The notes under the pieces are model-generated. The model worked only from the letters and a program-made list of their open reading frames with translations. It ran no database searches and had not been told where the DNA came from. Positions 51,178 to 60,344 of a stretch of DNA of 64,000 nt are shown here, piece by piece. The stretch spans positions 1 through 64,000 of the forward strand of contig NZ_JAVHJU010000009.1 of assembly GCF_031082405.1 (NCBI RefSeq). Reading direction: 5' to 3'. The stretch is from Amycolatopsis sp. A133. Its GTDB lineage: Bacteria > Actinomycetota > Actinomycetes > Mycobacteriales > Pseudonocardiaceae. The position numbers were made by a program, and so were the translations under genes. How positions within the stretch are numbered: position 1 is the stretch's first letter; every line of letters starts with the position of its first letter.

Positions 51178-51577
51178 GCGGAGGTCGCACGGCAGGCCGA
51201 GCAGGATGCGGCGGGCCGCTTCCGCGCACAGCGCGCCGCCGGGGGTGCCGCCGGAAGCCGCCGGCTCCGCGCCGGCTCGGCGAACAGCGACCGCTCGACG
51301 CGCCGGTGCGGACCAGCCGGAACTCCTCGGGAGGCAACACGTGAGGAAGTCCCGGAACCGCCACCGCGGGCCGGAGTCCGGTGTGGACAGCCGGGTGTAG
51401 GCCAGCGGCGGGCCGCCGGGACTGCGGCGGGCGATGAAGTGCCAGGCACGGGCGTCGAGCGCCGGGTGGCGGTCTTCGCCGGGCCGGGGTGGTCCAGGGA
51501 GGTCGAGAGGCGCCTTTTCTCCGGGCGGGAACAGAACGATGCCCGGCCCCGGAAACCGGGACCGGGCATCGAAAGGG
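51178..51577 (-). pseudogene. Probable decayed gene remnant and gap before the asp23 stop
   Basis: The minus strand reads HPALDARAWHFIARRSPGG then PPLAYTRLSTPDSGPRWRF in one frame (about 51370-51470), and LPPEEFRLVRTGASSGRCS in another (about 51270-51330), with no single open frame. The codon bias is that of real genes. It looks like a small gene broken by frameshifts; the family is not recognisable. Nothing else is visible in the gap. Confidence 0.35.
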
Positions 51578-52282
51578 TCAGTCCGCTTCGGGGAAGTGGA
51601 TGTCGGTGACGTGGACGTCGACGACCTCGACGTCGAGGCCCAGGTACTGCTCGACGGCCTCGATCACCGCGGTGCGGATCTGCTCGCCCAGCGCCTTGAC
51701 CGGGTGGCCGAAGCCGATCACCACGGGGATGGTGATCCAGGCGACCTCGTCGGCGAGCTCGACCGTGATGCCGTCCTCGGCGACGCTGTGCACGCCCTCG
51801 GTCTGCGCGGCGATCCGCACGACGATCTTCCCGACCACCCCGTCGGCGATCGTGGTGCTGCCGCGGCTGCCCGCTGCGGGGCGGGCCGCGGGCGTAGCGG
51901 TTTCGACGACCGGCGCGGTCTCCGTGACCGGTGCCGCTTCGGCGACGACCGGCGCGGTCTCCGCGATGGGCTCGGCAACCGGCGAGTCCGCGTCTTCGAC
52001 GGCGTTCGGGTCCGTGTCATCTTCGGAAACTTCGGAGACTTCGGCGTCGTCGGTGTCCTCGGTGACCGCCTCCTCGTCGGTCCCGGTGACGTCCTCGTCG
52101 CTCGTCTCGGGGGCTTCGGCGGTTTCCGCGGCGCTCTCCGCCTCGGGTGCGGATTCCGCCTCGGCGGTTTCGGGAGCCGGGGCCTCGGGGACCGCGGGCT
52201 CGACCGCGCCGTAGGCGTATCCGCCGGCGTCGGGGTTTTCGTTCCTGGGGCGGCCGAAGATGCTGTTCATGACGTCGGACAT
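51578..52282 (-). CDS. Asp23/Gls24-family envelope stress protein with long acidic N-terminus
   Basis: A 234-residue protein. The C-terminal 100 residues are the Asp23 domain (TTIADGVVGKIVVRIAAQTEG, AWITIPVVIGFGHPVKAL, YLGLDVEVVDVHVTDIHF). Residues 1-125 are disordered and highly acidic (repeated Ala-Glu, Asp-Thr-Asp). Asp23 proteins sit at the membrane and respond to cell-wall stress. GGAAAGGG precedes ATG 52282. The hairpin at 52348-52371 separates it from the upstream esterase gene. Confidence 0.88.
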   Translation of the reverse strand: MSDVMNSIFGRPRNENPDAGGYAYGAVEPAVPEAPAPETAEAESAPEAESAAETAEAPETSDEDVTGTDEEAVTEDTDDAEVSEVSEDDTDPNAVEDADSPVAEPIAETAPVVAEAAPVTETAPVVETATPAARPAAGSRGSTTIADGVVGKIVVRIAAQTEGVHSVAEDGITVELADEVAWITIPVVIGFGHPVKALGEQIRTAVIEAVEQYLGLDVEVVDVHVTDIHFPEAD

Positions 52283-52347
52283 GGTTTCCCTTTCCGGGAG
52301 CGACGACTACCTGTGGGGAGAGCAGACGGCGACATGTTAGGGGACGG

Positions 52348-52371
52348 CCCGTGACGTGCGTCACGGGCCCC
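52348..52371. terminator. Strong hairpin terminator
   Basis: GGCCCGTGAC and GTCACGGGCC form a perfect 10-bp stem with the 4-nt loop GTGC. It lies downstream of the SGNH esterase gene and upstream of the Asp23 gene on the minus strand, so it should end the GH3/esterase transcript. There is no U-run, as usual in this group. Confidence 0.65.
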
Positions 52372-52513
52372 CGCCTTCGAGACTCGCTTGTGTCCCAACA
52401 GATATCCGGCGCTCACCGGGCTGATCACCGTCCGTCAGATCGGGTTCGGCGATCAGTGACTACCGGCGGAAATCACGTCCGGGAATTGTCATCTTTTCGG
52501 CTCGTGGCCATTT

Positions 52514-53743
52514 CTAACCGCCGTTCCGGAAAAGCCCGGCCGGAACGCTCGAACCGAGCGCCTGGTATCCCGCCGGGTTGAGGTGCAGGTGGTCGCCCAC
52601 GTCGTACGCCGGCAGCAGCCGGGACGGCGCCGCCGGGTCCCGGGCCACCTTGTCGAAGTCCAGCAGCGCGTCGAAGTGGCCCGGCTGGCGGATCCAAGCG
52701 TTGACCCGCTGGCGCGCGTCCTCGCGCTCCGGGGCGTCGTAGCCGGTGTTGCCGCCGAACGGCGTGATCGTCGCGCCGTACACGCGGATGTCCTGGGCGT
52801 GCGCGCGGACCAGGATCTGGTCGTACGCGTCGATCAGCTGCGCCGCCACGTTCGCCGCGTCGGCCGGGGCGGCCGTGCCGATGTCGTTCACACCCTCGAA
52901 CACGATGGCCCACGAAACCCCGCTCGTGGACAGCAGATCGCGGTCCAGGCGGGCCAGCACGTTGGGGCCGAGGCCGTCCTGCAGCACGCGGTTGCCGCCC
53001 GCCGCCTGGTTCACCACGGACACGCCGTGCAAGCGTGCAGCCAGCACGTTCGGCCAGCGGTCGTTCCCGTTCGTCGTCGAGCCGCGGCCGTCGGAGATGG
53101 AGTCGCCGATCACCGCCACCGCGTTCGCCGGCGAAAGCACCTCGACGCCGCTGAGGAAGTACCAGTGGTCCACCGGGGTCGCGCCTGGCAGTTCGGCGTC
53201 GGAAACGTGGTTGCCCGCCAGCAGGTACGACGTCGTGCGCGAACCCGGGTGCGAGGTGATCGACGTGGAAGCCTGACCATGGGCCAGGTACGCCGTCACC
53301 GCGATGTTCTCCATGGCCCGCACCGGGAACGGCAGCGGGTCCGACACCACCTGCGCGCCCTGCGGGACCGTCGTCGACGGCTTGCCGTGGAACGTCACCG
53401 GCACGACACTGCCCGGCACCACGGAGGAGACCCCGGCCGCGCCGGAAACCGGACGGGCGACCGACACCGCGGTCAGCGGCAGCGGCGCACCGCCGAAGGC
53501 GTTGGAAAACCGCAGCCGGATCCGCGGGCCGCCCACCGTCACCTGCGCCGTCTCGCGCAGGGACGCGTTGTCGAGCACCCGGTCGGCGCCGGTGAAGGGC
53601 GCCGGCGGCAGGTTGCCCGGTTCCGTCAGCTGGGGCATCGACGTCCACGTCGCCACCCAGTGCGAAGGCGCCGGGCGGGCGGACGCCCCCACGAAGAGAA
53701 CGGTCAGCACGGCCAGGACGAAGAGCACCAGAGGACGTTTCAC
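52514..53743 (-). CDS. Secreted SGNH/GDSL esterase
   Basis: A 409-residue exported hydrolase with a signal peptide (MKRPLVLFVLAVLTVLFVGA). SGNH block I is VAVIGDSISDGRG, block III has EGVNDIG and the catalytic histidine lies in GDHLHLNPAGYQALG. The N-terminal region (about 30-190) is a beta-rich domain common in the rhamnogalacturonan-acetylesterase-like subgroup. Beside GH3 and GH115 genes it probably removes acetyl groups from hemicellulose or pectin. Its ATG overlaps the GH3 stop by 4 nt. Confidence 0.9.
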   Translation of the reverse strand: MKRPLVLFVLAVLTVLFVGASARPAPSHWVATWTSMPQLTEPGNLPPAPFTGADRVLDNASLRETAQVTVGGPRIRLRFSNAFGGAPLPLTAVSVARPVSGAAGVSSVVPGSVVPVTFHGKPSTTVPQGAQVVSDPLPFPVRAMENIAVTAYLAHGQASTSITSHPGSRTTSYLLAGNHVSDAELPGATPVDHWYFLSGVEVLSPANAVAVIGDSISDGRGSTTNGNDRWPNVLAARLHGVSVVNQAAGGNRVLQDGLGPNVLARLDRDLLSTSGVSWAIVFEGVNDIGTAAPADAANVAAQLIDAYDQILVRAHAQDIRVYGATITPFGGNTGYDAPEREDARQRVNAWIRQPGHFDALLDFDKVARDPAAPSRLLPAYDVGDHLHLNPAGYQALGSSVPAGLFRNGG

Positions 53744-56040
53744 GACGAAAACTCCGGGGTCAGGACCCGGTCGAAGCCGACGAGGCGGCGCGGCCCGGTC
53801 AGGGTGCAGTGCAGTGTCGCGAAGATCTGCTCGCTCGACGTCCCCACCCGCAGCTCGACGTCGCCGGGATCGACCTGGCGGTGGCCCGCGCGGCCGGTGT
53901 AGGAGGTCAGGTCCGCGTGCAGGCCGATCTCCAGGACGCGGGTTTCGCCGGGGGCCAGTGTCACCCGGCGGGCCCCGATGAGCTGGCGCTCCGGCCGCGC
54001 CACCTCGGCCACCGGGTCGTGCAGGTAGACCTGGACGACTTCGGACGCCTCACGCCGGTGGTCGTTGCGCAGGGTCACCCGGACGCGGCACACGCCGTCG
54101 GTCGGCCAGAGCGAGCCCGTCGCGCTGACGTCCAGCCAGGTCGCCGGGGCGTAGGAGAGCCCGTGCCCGAAGGGGAACAGGGGCGAAGGATCCACTGTGG
54201 ACACCTCGCTGCGCCGGCCGAGCGGCGCGGCCAGATACGTCGAGGGCTGGCTTGCCCCGGCCGCCGGGAAGCTCACCGGCAGCCGGCCGGCCGGGTTGAT
54301 CCGGCCGCTGAGGACGTCCGCCAGCGCACCGGCCCCTTCTTCGCCGGGGTAGAACCCGCAGACCACCGCGGCCAGCCGGGGCAGCTGCCGGGACAGCTCG
54401 TACGGCCGCCCCGAGAGCAGGACGAGCACCACCGGCTTGCCCGTGTCCAGCAGGGCGTCGAGCAGTTCCTCCTGACGGCCCGGCAGGCGCAGGTCGGCCG
54501 CGTCGCAGCCTTCGCCGGACGTCCCGCCGCCGAACAGCCCGGCCCGGTCGCCCAGCACGGCCACGCACACCGACGACTCCGCGCACGCGGCCACCGCTTG
54601 CGCGATCCCTTCGTCGTCCCCGCCCGTGACCGGGCAGCCCAGCGCGTAGAAGACGTCGTCGTAGGAGGCACGCAGCGCCTCGAGCAGGGTCGGCACCGAG
54701 ACGCCGAACGGGACGTCGGGGTGGTGGACGCCGACGTGCAGCGGGAACGAGTAGCAGCCGAGCATCGCGCCGGGCGTGTCCGCGCGCGGCCCCACCACGG
54801 CCACCCGGGCGGCGGGGGCGAGGGGCAGCGTGCCGTCGTTGTGCAGCAGCACGATCGAGCGCTCGGCCACCTCGCGGGCCAGCGCCCGCGATTCGGCGTC
54901 GTCGAGGTCGATCTCCTCGGGGACCTCCGGGGCCCAGCCGGCGTCGAGCAGGCCCAGCTCGCACTTCTGCCGCAGCACGCGCTCGAGAGCGCGGTCGACG
55001 ACGGCGGCGTCGACCGCACCCTCTTCCACCGCGGCGAGCAGCGGCTCGCCGTAGCAGTCCATGGTCGGCAGTTCGACGTCGATGCCGGCGGTGATCGCCT
55101 GCCGGGCCGCGTCGGCCCGGTCGGCCGCGACGCCGTGCAGGCGGTGCAGGAACGCCACCGAGAAGTAGTCGGCGACCACCGTGCCGTCGAAACCGTAGGT
55201 GTCGCGCAGCAGGTCCGTCAGCAGGGCCGGGTCGGCGGCCCCCGGAACGCCGTCGACGTCGGTGTAGGTGTTCATCACCGACCGGGCGCCGGCGCGCAGC
55301 GCGTGCTCGAACGGCGGGAGCAGGACGTCGGCGATTTCGCGCGGTCCCGCCGAAACCGGCGCCAGGTTCCGCCCGGCGCGCGAGGCGGAGTAGCCGACGA
55401 AGTGCTTGAGCGTGGCGACCACACCGGCCGACTCCAGGCCGGCGACGTACGCGCTGCCGATCGTCCCGACGAGGTGGGGGTCTTCGCCGATGGTTTCCTC
55501 GACCCGGCCCCACCGCAGGTCGCGCGCCACGTCGAGAACCGGCGCGAGGCCCTGGTGCACGCCGAGCTCGCGCATGGTCCGCCCGATCCGCTCGGCCATC
55601 CGGCGCACCAGGTCCGGGTCGAAGGTCGCGCCCCACGACAGCGGTGCCGGGTAGATCGTCGCCTGCCACGCGGCCAGGCCGGTCAGGCACTCTTCGTGCA
55701 CCACCGCGGGAATGCCGAAGCGGCTGCTGGCGACGATCTGCCGCTGGGTGCGCGCGAGGCTGTGCGCCCCGACGACCGGGTCGACGGGCCGGGTGCCGAA
55801 GGCGCGGGTCAGCTGCCCGATGCCGTGGCGGACCAGGTCGTCGAGGTCGACCGCCGCGTCGACGAAGTCGTGCTGGTGCGGCGCCATCTCGCCGCCGGAG
55901 TCGATCCCGACCCAGACCCCGTAGAGCTGGGCGATCTTCTCGCGCAGGGTCATCCGGGCCATCAGGGCCCGGACGCGTTCGCCCGGGTCGGCCGCGGGGT
56001 CGCGCCACGGCTCTCCGGCCGTGGTGGGCTGCGTGGTCAA
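53740..56040 (-). CDS. GH3 beta-glycosidase (beta-xylosidase/beta-glucosidase)
   Basis: A 766-residue GH3 enzyme with no signal peptide, so it probably acts on imported oligosaccharides. The N-terminal barrel has GLAPVLDVARDLRWGR, ATLKHFVGYSA and the nucleophile Asp291 in TVVADYFSV. The alpha/beta sandwich has VCVAVLGDRAGLFGGGTSGEG with the probable acid/base Glu. A C-terminal fibronectin-III-like domain follows (PLFPFGHGLSYAP to the end). The start is TTG 56040 with GGCGGAAAG upstream. It follows lacI by 48 nt and overlaps the esterase gene. Confidence 0.92.
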   Translation of the reverse strand: MTTQPTTAGEPWRDPAADPGERVRALMARMTLREKIAQLYGVWVGIDSGGEMAPHQHDFVDAAVDLDDLVRHGIGQLTRAFGTRPVDPVVGAHSLARTQRQIVASSRFGIPAVVHEECLTGLAAWQATIYPAPLSWGATFDPDLVRRMAERIGRTMRELGVHQGLAPVLDVARDLRWGRVEETIGEDPHLVGTIGSAYVAGLESAGVVATLKHFVGYSASRAGRNLAPVSAGPREIADVLLPPFEHALRAGARSVMNTYTDVDGVPGAADPALLTDLLRDTYGFDGTVVADYFSVAFLHRLHGVAADRADAARQAITAGIDVELPTMDCYGEPLLAAVEEGAVDAAVVDRALERVLRQKCELGLLDAGWAPEVPEEIDLDDAESRALAREVAERSIVLLHNDGTLPLAPAARVAVVGPRADTPGAMLGCYSFPLHVGVHHPDVPFGVSVPTLLEALRASYDDVFYALGCPVTGGDDEGIAQAVAACAESSVCVAVLGDRAGLFGGGTSGEGCDAADLRLPGRQEELLDALLDTGKPVVLVLLSGRPYELSRQLPRLAAVVCGFYPGEEGAGALADVLSGRINPAGRLPVSFPAAGASQPSTYLAAPLGRRSEVSTVDPSPLFPFGHGLSYAPATWLDVSATGSLWPTDGVCRVRVTLRNDHRREASEVVQVYLHDPVAEVARPERQLIGARRVTLAPGETRVLEIGLHADLTSYTGRAGHRQVDPGDVELRVGTSSEQIFATLHCTLTGPRRLVGFDRVLTPEFSS

Positions 56041-56088
56041 GGCTTTCCGCCCTTCGTCTGGGGGGAGGAGTGCTGAGGAGGGGACGGC

Positions 56089-57099
56089 TCAGGGGATGGC
56101 GCGGGTCGAGTGCCGCACCACCAGGCCGGTGTCGAGCGTGACGTGGGTCCGCCCGACTTCGTCGCCGTTGATGAGCGCGATGAGCATCCGGATCGCCCGG
56201 TGCCCCATTTCGCGGATCGGCTGGTCCACAGTGGTCAGTGGCGGGCGGCAGAGCGCGGATTCGGGCACGTTGTCGAAGCCCACCACGGAAAGGTCGTCCG
56301 GTACGGACAGGCCGAGCTCGCGGGCCGCGCCGACGGTCGCGATGGCCGAGATGTCGTTCGCGGCGAACACCGCGGTCGGCCGGTCCGGGCCCGTCAGCAG
56401 GGCGCGGGCCGAGGCCGCGGAGATCTCCGGGTCGTAGGCACCGATCCGGATCAGCTCTTCGTCGGGTTCGATGCCCGCGGCCGTCAACGCCCGCAGGTAC
56501 CCGGTTTTGCGCAGCTCGGCCGACTGCAGGTCGGGCCGGCCGGAGAGGAACGCGATCCGCCGGTGCCCCAGCTCCAGCAGGTGCTCGGTGGCCAGCTGCG
56601 CACCGCGCAGGTTGTCGGAATCGATCGTCGGCAGGTGCGACGGCCCGGTGTGCGGGTCGACCGCGACGACCGGCGTGCCGGGCACCGCCTCCAGCGAGAC
56701 GGCCGGCGTGACCAGCACGGCGCCGTCGACGAGGGTGCCGCTCAGCCGGGAGAGGTAGCGCTTCTCCCAGCCCACCGGGTCGCCGGTGCGCCCGCCGGCG
56801 GAGTAGACGACGAGTTCGAAACCGCTGCCGCGGATGGCGTCCGCGGCTCCCTTGAGCAGCTCGGTCGAGAACGGTTCGAGGTCGGCGACCAGGATGCCGA
56901 TGACGTTCGTCCGGTGGTTTCTCAGGCTCTGCGCCACCAGGCTCGCTTCGTAACCGAGCTCTTCGATCACGGCGCGGACTCGCGCGAGCGTTGTGGCGGA
57001 GACGCCGTAGCGCTCGTTGATCACCTTCGAAACCGTGGCCACCGAGACGCCGGCCCGGGCGGCGACGTCACGGATGGTCACCCTGGAACTGGGCTGCAT
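56089..57099 (-). CDS. LacI-family sugar-responsive repressor
   Basis: A 336-residue regulator. The HTH and hinge are VTIRDVAARAGVSVATVSKV and EELGYEASLVAQSLR; the periplasmic-binding-like core has GILVADLEPFSTEL, FAANDISAIATVG and SVVGFDNVPESALCRPPLTTV. It is divergent from the ABC importer operon and upstream of GH3 and the esterase, so it very likely controls both arms, released by a hemicellulose-derived sugar. Confidence 0.93.
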   Translation of the reverse strand: MQPSSRVTIRDVAARAGVSVATVSKVINERYGVSATTLARVRAVIEELGYEASLVAQSLRNHRTNVIGILVADLEPFSTELLKGAADAIRGSGFELVVYSAGGRTGDPVGWEKRYLSRLSGTLVDGAVLVTPAVSLEAVPGTPVVAVDPHTGPSHLPTIDSDNLRGAQLATEHLLELGHRRIAFLSGRPDLQSAELRKTGYLRALTAAGIEPDEELIRIGAYDPEISAASARALLTGPDRPTAVFAANDISAIATVGAARELGLSVPDDLSVVGFDNVPESALCRPPLTTVDQPIREMGHRAIRMLIALINGDEVGRTHVTLDTGLVVRHSTRAIP

Positions 57100-57114
57100 C
57101 GGCTCAGACTAGCC

Positions 57115-57137
57115 ATAGAAAACGTTATCGACAACGA
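57115..57137. promoter_or_regulatory. LacI-type operator between lacI and the ABC importer
   Basis: CGTTATCGACAACG at 57123-57136 is a near-palindrome centred on TCGA. It lies in an AT-rich patch 18 nt upstream of the lacI start and about 100 nt from the importer start, where a repressor could act on both promoters. Confidence 0.55.
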
Positions 57138-57232
57138 TTGACACGGCATTTGTCCGGGAGCAGACTCTTCGCCAACCCGGGCGCCGAGCCGCCCCGTCCT
57201 ACTCGGCCGAAGTCGTCAGGAGTGGACCCACG

Positions 57233-58537
57233 ATGTTTGTGAAACGCCGGATCACCGTTCTCGCCGCCTTGGCGGCCGTAGTCCCGCTCGCGCTCGCCGC
57301 GTGCAGCGGGGGCGGCGATACCCCCGCGCAGCAGCAACAGCCGAGCGGCCCGGTCACCTTGACCTGGTGGCACAACGGCACCACCGATCCGATCAAGTCG
57401 GTCTGGGCGCAGGTCGTCGCCGACTACCAGAAGGCGCACCCCGAAGTCACGATCAAGGCGCAGCCGCTGCAGAACGAGGACTTCAACACGAAGGTCCCGC
57501 TCGCCCTGCAGTCGGCCGAGCCGCCGGACATCTACCAGTCCTGGGGCGCGGGCGACCTGTCCGGGCAGATCACCTCGGGCAAGGTCGCCGACATCACCGA
57601 CGACACCAAGTCGTGGATCGAACCGGCCACCGGCAAGTTCGGCGAGAAGTGGCAGGTCGACGGCAAGCAGTACGGCGTGCCGTTCACGCAGCACTTCGTC
57701 GGCTTCTGGTACCGCAAGGACCTGTTCCAGCAAGCGGGCATCACCACCCCGCCGAAGACCATGGACGAGCTGAACGCCGCCGTCACGGCGCTGAAGGCCA
57801 AGAACGTCGCGCCGATCTCGGTCGGCGGCAAGGACCGCTGGCCGGATGCCTTCTACTTCAACTACTTCGCCATCCGGGAATGCTCGACCGCGGTGCTCCA
57901 GCAGTCGGTGAAGGCGGTCAAGCTTGAGGACCCGTGCTGGATGAAGGCCGGGCAGGACCTCAAGAACTTCCTGGCCACCGAACCGTTCCAGACCGGGTTC
58001 GCCGGCACGCCCGCCCAGCAGGGCGCGGGCAGCTCCGCCGGTCTCGTCGCCAACGGCAAGGCCGCGATGGAGCTGCAAGGCGACTGGGAGCCCGGCACGA
58101 TGTCGTCGCTGACCGAGGACAAGGACCTGGACTCGAAGATCGGCTGGTTCCCGTTCCCGACCGTGGCGGGCGGGCAGGGCGACCCGGCGGCCGCGCTCGG
58201 CGGCGGTGACGGTTTCGCCTGCACCACCCGGGCCTCCAAGGCCTGCACGGCCTTCCTGCAGTACCTGGTCAGCGAGCCGGTGCAGACCGAGCTCGCCGCG
58301 AAGGGGACCGGCCTGCCCGTGAACGCCGCGGCCGCGAAGTCGCTGAAGACCGACACGCTCCGGCAGGTCAACGACTACGGCACGAAGGCGCCGTACGTGC
58401 AGATGTACTTCGACCGGGCGTTCCCGACGGCGGTCGGTGCCGCGCTGAACGACGCGGTGGCCAACATGTTCGCCGGCCAGGGCACCCCCGAAGGCATCGT
58501 CACGGCCGTCAACCAGGCCGCGGCGGGCAACAAGTGA
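57233..58537 (+). CDS. ABC transporter sugar-binding lipoprotein
   Basis: A 434-residue extracytoplasmic solute-binding protein of the CUT1 (family 1) type. The lipobox is LAAC with Cys24. VTLTWWHNGTTDPIKSVW is the typical first strand of oligosaccharide binders, and GKAAMELQGDWEPG and FPTVAGGQGDPAAALGG are further family marks. It delivers oligosaccharides to the two permeases that follow. Stop overlaps the next start (GTGA). Confidence 0.95.
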   Translation: MFVKRRITVLAALAAVVPLALAACSGGGDTPAQQQQPSGPVTLTWWHNGTTDPIKSVWAQVVADYQKAHPEVTIKAQPLQNEDFNTKVPLALQSAEPPDIYQSWGAGDLSGQITSGKVADITDDTKSWIEPATGKFGEKWQVDGKQYGVPFTQHFVGFWYRKDLFQQAGITTPPKTMDELNAAVTALKAKNVAPISVGGKDRWPDAFYFNYFAIRECSTAVLQQSVKAVKLEDPCWMKAGQDLKNFLATEPFQTGFAGTPAQQGAGSSAGLVANGKAAMELQGDWEPGTMSSLTEDKDLDSKIGWFPFPTVAGGQGDPAAALGGGDGFACTTRASKACTAFLQYLVSEPVQTELAAKGTGLPVNAAAAKSLKTDTLRQVNDYGTKAPYVQMYFDRAFPTAVGAALNDAVANMFAGQGTPEGIVTAVNQAAAGNK

Positions 58538-59505
58538 CCACGGCGACGACCCCGGTGCGGACGGCGGCGCGGCCGTCCGCACCGGCGGTCACCGCCCGGA
58601 AGCACCGGCCCGGCCTGCGCAAGCGGCTCGAGCTGACGCTGCTGCTCGGGCCCGCCCTGCTGCTGTTCACCGGGTTCGTCCTGGTGCCGATCGGGATCGC
58701 GGCTTTCTACAGCCTGTTCAAGTGGAACGGCTTCGGTCCGCTGGACGAGTTCATCGGCTTCGACAACTACGCCGATGCCTTCGCCGGCAAGGTGTTCCAG
58801 GGCGCCATCGGGCACAACCTGATCATCGCCGTCCTGTCGATCGTGGTGCAGCTGCCGCTGTCGATCGGCCTGGCGCTGCTGCTCAACCGGAAGCTGCGGG
58901 GGCGCGCGGTGCTGCGCGCCCTGGTGTTCGCTCCGTACGTGCTCTCCGAGGCGATCACCGCGGTGATCTGGGCGCTCATGCTGCAGCCCAGCGGGTTCGC
59001 CGACCAGGTGCTCCGGGGCGCCGGGCTCGGGGGGCTGGTCCACAACTGGCTGGCCGACCCGGGCATCGTGCTCTACACGCTGTTCGCGGTGATCACCTGG
59101 AAGTACATCGGCTTCGGCATCATCCTGCTGCTCGCCGGCCTGCAGGGCGTGCCCGCCGAGCTGCGCGAAGCCGCGGCGCTCGACGGCGCTTCGGCGTGGC
59201 AGACCACGCGCCACGTGGTGCTGCCGCTGCTCGGGCCGACCATCCGGATCTGGATCTTCCTCTCGGTGATCGGCTCGCTCCAGCTGTTCGACGTCGTCTG
59301 GATCATGACACAGGGCGGCCCGGCGAACGCGTCGACGACGATGGCGACCTACCTGATCGACCACGGCTTCAAGCGCTACGAGTTCGGGTTCGGCTCCGCG
59401 GTCGCGGTGATCCTGTTCGTCATCTGCTTCGCGTTCGCCCTGCTGTACCAGCGGTTCGCGCTCCGCCGTGACACGCAGGGGGCCCTGACGAGGATGGTGG
59501 GCTGA
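58534..59505 (+). CDS. ABC sugar transporter permease 1 (CUT1, MalF-like)
   Basis: A 323-residue membrane protein with six helices after a Pro-rich cytosolic tail. The EAA loop that contacts the ATPase is ELREAAALDGASAWQTTRHVVLPLL. It pairs with the next permease. No ATPase gene is present, as in many actinobacterial sugar importers that share MsiK-type ATPases. Confidence 0.95.
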   Translation: MTTATTPVRTAARPSAPAVTARKHRPGLRKRLELTLLLGPALLLFTGFVLVPIGIAAFYSLFKWNGFGPLDEFIGFDNYADAFAGKVFQGAIGHNLIIAVLSIVVQLPLSIGLALLLNRKLRGRAVLRALVFAPYVLSEAITAVIWALMLQPSGFADQVLRGAGLGGLVHNWLADPGIVLYTLFAVITWKYIGFGIILLLAGLQGVPAELREAAALDGASAWQTTRHVVLPLLGPTIRIWIFLSVIGSLQLFDVVWIMTQGGPANASTTMATYLIDHGFKRYEFGFGSAVAVILFVICFAFALLYQRFALRRDTQGALTRMVG

Positions 59506-60329
59506 TGCGCTCGGGCAAGTTCGGGCTGTCGATGGGTTACCTCGCGGCCATCGTGGTGGTCGGCGTGACCGTCGTCCCGCTGCTGTTCGTGGCGCTCGGC
59601 GGGTTTCGCACCAACGCGCAGCTCAACACCGACCCGGCCGGGCTGCCGGGGCCGTGGGTGTTCGACAACTACGCCTCGGTGCTCGGCTCGGGCGCGTTCT
59701 GGACGTTCCTCGGCAACAGCGCGCTGATCGCCGTGATCGCGACCGTGCTCGCCGTCGGGCTCGGCTCGATGGCCGGGTACGCGCTTTCGCGTTACCAGTT
59801 CAAGGGCCGGGAGGCGTTCTACACGCTGTTCACGCTCGGCCTGCTGTTCCCGATCGGCGTCGCGACGCTGCCGCTGTACCTGTGGCTGCGGCAGCTGGGC
59901 CTGCTCGAGAGCTTCTGGGGCGTGGCGATCCCGGAGGCGGCGTTCTCGCTGCCGGTGACGATCGTGATCCTGCGCCCGTTCATGCACGCGATCCCCGGCG
60001 AGATCGAGGACGCGGCCGTGCTCGACGGCACCACCAGGCTCGGGTTCTTCTGGCGGATCCTGCTGCCGCTCTCGACGCCGGCGCTGACCACGGTCGCCGT
60101 GCTGGCCTTCGTCACCAGCTGGAACGCCTACCTGCTGCCACTGCTGGTGTTCAACGACTCCGGGAACTTCACGCTCCCGCTCGGCGTCGCGATGTTCCAG
60201 TCCCAGTTCTCCCAGGACACCGCCCGGGTGCTCGCGTTCACCGCCTTGTCGGCGATCCCGGCGCTCGCGTTCTTCGTGCTCGCCGAACGGCGCATCGTCG
60301 GCGGGCTGACCGGATCCGTGAAGGGCTGA
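59505..60329 (+). CDS. ABC sugar transporter permease 2 (CUT1, MalG-like)
   Basis: A 274-residue six-helix permease with the EAA loop EIEDAAVLDGTTRLGFFWRILLPLS. Its ATG shares one base with the previous stop (TGATG). It ends 15 nt before the GH115 gene, which has its own AGGAGG site. Confidence 0.95.
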   Translation: MRSGKFGLSMGYLAAIVVVGVTVVPLLFVALGGFRTNAQLNTDPAGLPGPWVFDNYASVLGSGAFWTFLGNSALIAVIATVLAVGLGSMAGYALSRYQFKGREAFYTLFTLGLLFPIGVATLPLYLWLRQLGLLESFWGVAIPEAAFSLPVTIVILRPFMHAIPGEIEDAAVLDGTTRLGFFWRILLPLSTPALTTVAVLAFVTSWNAYLLPLLVFNDSGNFTLPLGVAMFQSQFSQDTARVLAFTALSAIPALAFFVLAERRIVGGLTGSVKG

Positions 60330-60344
60330 CTCAGGAGGTCTCCC

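Noticed and set aside
43069..51577. Integrated phage or ICE
   Set aside because: No integrase, relaxase, structural gene, tRNA junction or flanking direct repeat was found; only decayed fragments flank the island.
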